Shown here: piece by piece, positions 22,213-24,916 of the stretch | Position numbering within the stretch: position 1 is the stretch's first letter | Layout: every line of letters starts with the position of its first letter | Source of the DNA: an uncultured Collinsella sp. | GTDB taxonomy: Bacteria > Actinomycetota > Coriobacteriia > Coriobacteriales > Coriobacteriaceae | Assembly (NCBI GenBank): GCA_900544875.1 | Contig: UQWS01000026.1 | Span: 1-24,916, forward strand | Direction: 5' to 3' | Length of the DNA: 24,916 nucleotides | Made by a program: the position numbers and the translations under genes | The notes under the pieces: model-generated | Told to the model about the DNA's origin: nothing | What the model saw: the letters and a program-made list of their open reading frames with translations, nothing else | The model's database searches: none

Positions 22213-22245
22213 CCACTACAAAGGTGCCTGTCCCCTTTGTGGTGG
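22213..22245. repeat. Short hairpin with GGTGCCTGTCCCC core
   Basis: CCACTACAAAGG (22213-22224) pairs with CCTTTGTGGTGG (22234-22245), 11 of 12. It directly follows the double palindrome and shares its GTCCCC-type core. The rest of 22246-22397 shows no clear gene or strong signal. Confidence 0.6.
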
Positions 22246-22397
22246 CTGGGGCTGGCGGATATCAGAAAGTGTCAGGCGGGGCGGCTGCCGGGCCGCCGTG
22301 TGCGAAAAGAAGTGTCGGCCTGCGCCGTTGCCGTTGAGCACGCACTGTTTGCGGGGATACTGAGCCTGCGACAAACAGCGTGTGAAAGGATTGATGC

Positions 22398-22850
22398 ATG
22401 GCTTTCCGTAAAGACTTCCTGTGGGGCGGCGCGACGGCTGCTAACCAGTGCGAAAGCGCCTACAACGTGGACGGCCGCGGCCTGGCCAACGTGGATGTGG
22501 CGCCGCACGGCCCGGAGCGTTACGCGGTGGTCTCCGGCCAGCGCAAGATGCTCGACTTCGAGGACGGCTCCATCAACGACGACTACCGCATTGACTACCT
22601 GCGCCAGCACATCTCCGCCATGCGCGACGCGGTGACCGAGGACGGCGTGGACCTTTTGGGCTACACCACCTGGGGCCCGATCGACTTGGTGTCTGCTGGC
22701 ACGGGCGAGATGTCCAAGCGCTACGGCTTTATCTACGTCGGCCGCGATGATGCGGGTAGCGGCACCCTCAAGCGCTCCAAGAAGAAGAGCTTTGATTGGT
22801 ACAAGCATGTCATCGAAACGAACGGTGAGGCCCTTAGGGGGTGGGCCTGA
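22398..22850 (+). pseudogene. Internally deleted GH1 6-phospho-beta-glucosidase-type gene
   Basis: The N-terminal 57 or so residues are a GH1 start (FRKDFLWGGATAANQCESAYN, then RKMLDFEDG). The C-terminal 93 residues are a GH1 end (SINDDYRIDYLRQHI, GYTTWGPIDLVSAGTGEM, KRYGFIYVGRD, KKKSFDWYKHVI). About 320 central residues, including both catalytic glutamates (NEP and ENG motifs), are missing, and the frame is preserved: 150 codons against roughly 475 normally. The joint falls at GAGGACGGC (22560-22568), where both flanking GH1 segments normally carry an Asp-Gly pair. It cannot be an active glycosidase. Ribosome binding site and terminator are intact, so it may still be transcribed. Confidence 0.88.
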
Positions 22851-22890
22851 CCGTCGCATTTCGAAAGCCATGCTTTATAACGTTCTAACC

Positions 22891-22931
22891 AAGGCGCCCG
22901 GCGAGCAGCTTATGCCCGCCGGGCGCTTTGT
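22891..22931 (+). terminator. Intrinsic terminator after the GH1 remnant
   Basis: AAGGCGCCCGGCG (22891-22903) pairs with CGCCGGGCGCTTT (22917-22929; one G-T wobble), with TTTGTT at the end. Confidence 0.85.
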
Positions 22932-22932
22932 T

Positions 22933-22989
22933 AAAAGAAGTGAAAGAAAGCAAAAGAAGTTAAAACTTGCAAAAGAAGTGAAAGCAGGA
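22933..22989. repeat. Three tandem copies of a 19-bp A/G-rich unit
   Basis: Units 22933-22951, 22952-22970 and 22971-22989 each begin AAAAGAAGT and are exactly 19 bases long, but their second halves have diverged. The stretch is purine-rich on the plus strand. Confidence 0.65.
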
Positions 22990-22997
22990 CGGCGGCA

Positions 22998-23110
22998 GTC
23001 ATCGGGGACGTTCTTAAACGACTAGTCGCCGGGGACACTCTTTGCCAAAGGGTGGCACTTGGGGACGTTCCTTTCTGCCGGCACCTGGGGACACTCCTTG
23101 TGGGGGGGGG
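22998..23110 (+). repeat. Dispersed GGGGAC repeat cluster ending in a nine-G run
   Basis: The 25-base unit is at 22998-23022, followed by GGGGACACTCTTTGCC, GGGGACGTTCCTTTCTGCC and GGGGACACTCCTTG. A run of nine G ends at 23110. This is the longest serial array of the repeat in the window. Confidence 0.8.
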
Positions 23111-23194
23111 CTCTTCTCGAGAGACAGGTTGGTTATGGCCCCACCCGCTGTCGGAAATTCGATCAACGCTTTCTAAAAATGTTCAATAGAGGTC

Positions 23195-23242
23195 AATTCC
23201 AATTGAGATTATGTTGAAATATATAAATACTCAATTGGAATT
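23195..23242. promoter_or_regulatory. 13-bp perfect inverted repeat in the AT-rich region before the ATPase gene
   Basis: AATTCCAATTGAG (23195-23207) and CTCAATTGGAATT (23230-23242) flank 22 AT-rich bases that include TATATAAA. The gene start is 41 bases downstream, so the palindrome may be an operator around the promoter. The AT richness contrasts with the rest of the window. Between 23111 and 23194 I see no feature. Confidence 0.5.
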
Positions 23243-23283
23243 TTGCAGTTATCCCAGTTAAAATGGGAAAAGGGAGGCAAGTT

Positions 23284-24612
23284 ATGCTCAAGCGTAAAAT
23301 AATCGAGAAAATTGAAAGCTGGAAACAGACTAAAACCGGGCAGGGACTGCTTATTACCGGTGCTCGACAAGTTGGCAAAACAAGCGCTGTCGAGCAGTTC
23401 GCCCGTGACAACTATAGAAGCTTCCTGAAAATCGACTTCGTGGAGAGACCCGACGCGGTCGAGCTCATAGGGGAGGCAAGGAGCCTCGATGACCTCATTG
23501 TGAGAATCACCGCACTGGCCTCATCGCCCATCGCTTCGGATACAAAGACGCTTCTGTTTTTTGATGAGGTGCAGCGTTGCGGAGACGCCATCACCTGGAT
23601 GCGTTATCTTGCGCAAGACGATCGTTTCGATGTCATTTACTCCGGCTCCATGCTCGGGATTGAGGCGTTCCATTTTCGGTCGTTGCCGGTAGGTACTATC
23701 GATATCCTCGAGATGTTTCCCATGGATTTCGAGGAATTCTCCTGGGCTCTGGGAGTCGACGAATCATTATGGGATGTCGTTCGTGCCTGTTATCGCAAAC
23801 GGGAACAAGTGCCTCCGTTTATTCATGAACGGTTGATCGAGACGTATTATCGGTATGTCCTTGTGGGTGGCATGCCTGAGGCCGTTCAGCTGTTCGTCTC
23901 AACTCATGATACACAGGCGATGCGCGCTCGTCAGCAGGGCATTCTCGAAGCATATCGCGCAGATATCGCACGGTACGCCGAAGCCCCCGCGCATGCTCAA
24001 CGGATCAGGACGATCTACGATGCCATGCCCGCGCAGCTCAATAAAGAGAACAAGCGCTTTCTCGTTACCGGGATAGACAAGCGGAAACGATTTTTGGATT
24101 TGCAGCCTGATTTTGACTGGCTTGTTAATGCGGGCGTTGCGATCCCGGTTAAGAGGGTGAGCGAGCCCATGTTCCCCTTGGGTCTCTCGCGGGAAGACAG
24201 TTTTTTCAAGTTCTACCTGAGCGATGTGGGGCTGCTGTTCTCTACTTTTTCTCCCGCTGATGTCGAGGCCATTGTTGCGCAGCGGGAATCGATCAACTTT
24301 GGGCAGGCTTTTGAGAATGCGGTCGCCCAGGAGCTGCGCGCATGCGGCTACTCTTCGTTGTTCTACTTTAACGCGGCCAAGGTTGGAGAAGTCGATTTTA
24401 TTATCGAGGATAAGCGGAGCCCCGTCGTTTTGCCTATCGAGGTCAAATCGGGTAGGTACAGCACAAAGCACGTTGCCCTCGATCGCCTGATGAGCGTTGA
24501 AAACTATGGATTGGCTCGGGCGGTCGTGCTTCACCGGGACAACGTGGTGGATGGAAAGGCGATATTGTATTTGCCCCTATATATGGTGGGCCTGCTAAAA
24601 GAAATGCCATAG
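23284..24612 (+). CDS. AAA_14/DUF4143 family ATPase
   Basis: From the ATG at 23284 (GGGAGG six bases upstream; an earlier ATG at 23263 lies before this ribosome binding site) the product is 442 residues. The N-terminal AAA_14 domain has Walker A GARQVGKT (26-33) and Walker B LLFFDEVQ (90-97). The C-terminal DUF4143 domain has a PD-(D/E)XK-like set: Glu344 in FENAVAQEL, Glu369/Asp371 in GEVDFI, and Glu386-x-Lys388 in IEVKSG. This family is widespread, often present in many copies and in accessory regions; proposed roles are DNA or NTP-linked, but none is firmly established. Base composition and codon use are more AT-rich than neighbours, suggesting transfer. No partner toxin or methylase gene is visible. 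Confidence 0.9.
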   Translation: MLKRKIIEKIESWKQTKTGQGLLITGARQVGKTSAVEQFARDNYRSFLKIDFVERPDAVELIGEARSLDDLIVRITALASSPIASDTKTLLFFDEVQRCGDAITWMRYLAQDDRFDVIYSGSMLGIEAFHFRSLPVGTIDILEMFPMDFEEFSWALGVDESLWDVVRACYRKREQVPPFIHERLIETYYRYVLVGGMPEAVQLFVSTHDTQAMRARQQGILEAYRADIARYAEAPAHAQRIRTIYDAMPAQLNKENKRFLVTGIDKRKRFLDLQPDFDWLVNAGVAIPVKRVSEPMFPLGLSREDSFFKFYLSDVGLLFSTFSPADVEAIVAQRESINFGQAFENAVAQELRACGYSSLFYFNAAKVGEVDFIIEDKRSPVVLPIEVKSGRYSTKHVALDRLMSVENYGLARAVVLHRDNVVDGKAILYLPLYMVGLLKEMP

Positions 24613-24637
24613 ATGAAGGGTTGAGAGCTCTAGGGTA

Positions 24638-24685
24638 GTCATTGGGGACGTTCTTAAACGACTGGTCGCCGGGGACACTCTTTGT
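24638..24685 (+). repeat. Dispersed GGGGAC repeat, right-end copy
   Basis: The 25-base unit (24638-24662) is identical to 211-235, and GGGGACACTCTTTGTC follows as in the copy at 22998. It begins 26 bases after the ATPase stop codon. Confidence 0.85.
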
Positions 24686-24691
24686 CGAGCA

Positions 24692-24755
24692 AGCAGTCCA
24701 CGTCGTGCTCCTTCTGGGACAGACGGCTCAAAAACGCTGCACGCCGTGGACTACT
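24692..24755. repeat. Imperfect 17-bp inverted repeat with 30-nt loop
   Basis: AGCAGTCCACGTCGTGC (24692-24708) pairs with GCACGCCGTGGACTACT (24739-24755) at 15 of 17 positions; the loop contains GGGACAGA. It extends the repeat block. From 24756 to the window end I see only AT-rich sequence and no supported gene. Confidence 0.65.
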
Positions 24756-24916
24756 GGGGTCAAATTCGCGGCATTTCGAGCTTGGCTTCGTTATCGGGAC
24801 TGATTCTTTATTAAAATTGAAATTCAAACAGTTGAGCGGCGGGGGGTGTTCCTATAGTTTTGTCAACTGGGCAATGCTGTTTTCAAGATTGAATCGCGAC
24901 ATGCTAACGCCAGGCC

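Noticed and set aside
22747..23025. Plus-strand 92-codon frame covering the end of the GH1 remnant
   Set aside because: It overlaps the GH1 frame, the terminator, the tandem repeat and the GGGGAC repeat, and its Lys-rich tail comes from the 19-bp units.
24852..24916. Possible C-terminal end of a leftward gene (MSRFNLENSIAQLTKL then stop)
   Set aside because: Only about 21 codons are visible before the window edge, with no motif, so coding cannot be supported.

Overview
The window looks like part of the chromosome of a high-GC gut actinobacterium of the class Coriobacteriia, most likely Collinsella or a close relative. This rests on strongly G/C-biased third codon positions, an NRAMP-related Mg2+ transporter of the type characterised in Eggerthella lenta, coriobacterial protein families such as DUF4867 and a PRC-barrel/MgtE_N/CBS fusion, and many copies of a short repeat containing GGGGACGTTCTTAAACGAC. 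The genus is inferred from content; no database search was run.

Layout. 1-39 holds the first 13 codons of a leftward IS110-family transposase, with a highly foldable non-coding stretch upstream (41-135), followed by repeat copies. 406-3794 is a two-gene MacB/FtsX-type ABC exporter operon. 4001-5206 is a DUF362 protein with two 4Fe-4S clusters, ended by a terminator that serves both strands. 5339-6304 (-) is a membrane-anchored alpha/beta hydrolase, divergent from a hemolysin-III/PAQR membrane protein (6491-7174). 7283-15718 is a long rightward series: CNNM/CorC-type ion transporter, a stand-alone protein resembling the cyanophycin-synthetase N-terminal domain, a YtxH protein overlapping a PRC-barrel protein, a membrane-anchored NodB-fold protein whose metal ligands are lost, and an MgtE-like plus NRAMP-related transporter pair behind a roughly 200-nt structured leader. 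16263-18506 (-) is an OatA-like O-acetyltransferase. 18692-20666 is a ribokinase / nucleoside hydrolase operon, followed by luxS and a DUF4867 gene.

The right end (22048-24916) is accessory: palindromic repeats, a GH1 beta-glucosidase reduced to 150 codons by an internal deletion, a 19-bp tandem repeat, and a lower-GC AAA_14/DUF4143 ATPase that looks acquired.

How genes may work together. Nucleoside hydrolase frees ribose, which the adjacent ribokinase phosphorylates; a palindrome overlaps their promoter. CNNM, the MgtE-like protein and the NRAMP-related transporter suggest a magnesium theme across 7.3-15.7 kb. The most unusual items are the foldable region before the IS110 transposase, the metal-site-dead deacetylase, the stand-alone CphA-N-like protein, the leader of the MgtE/NRMT operon, and the junction in the GH1 remnant.
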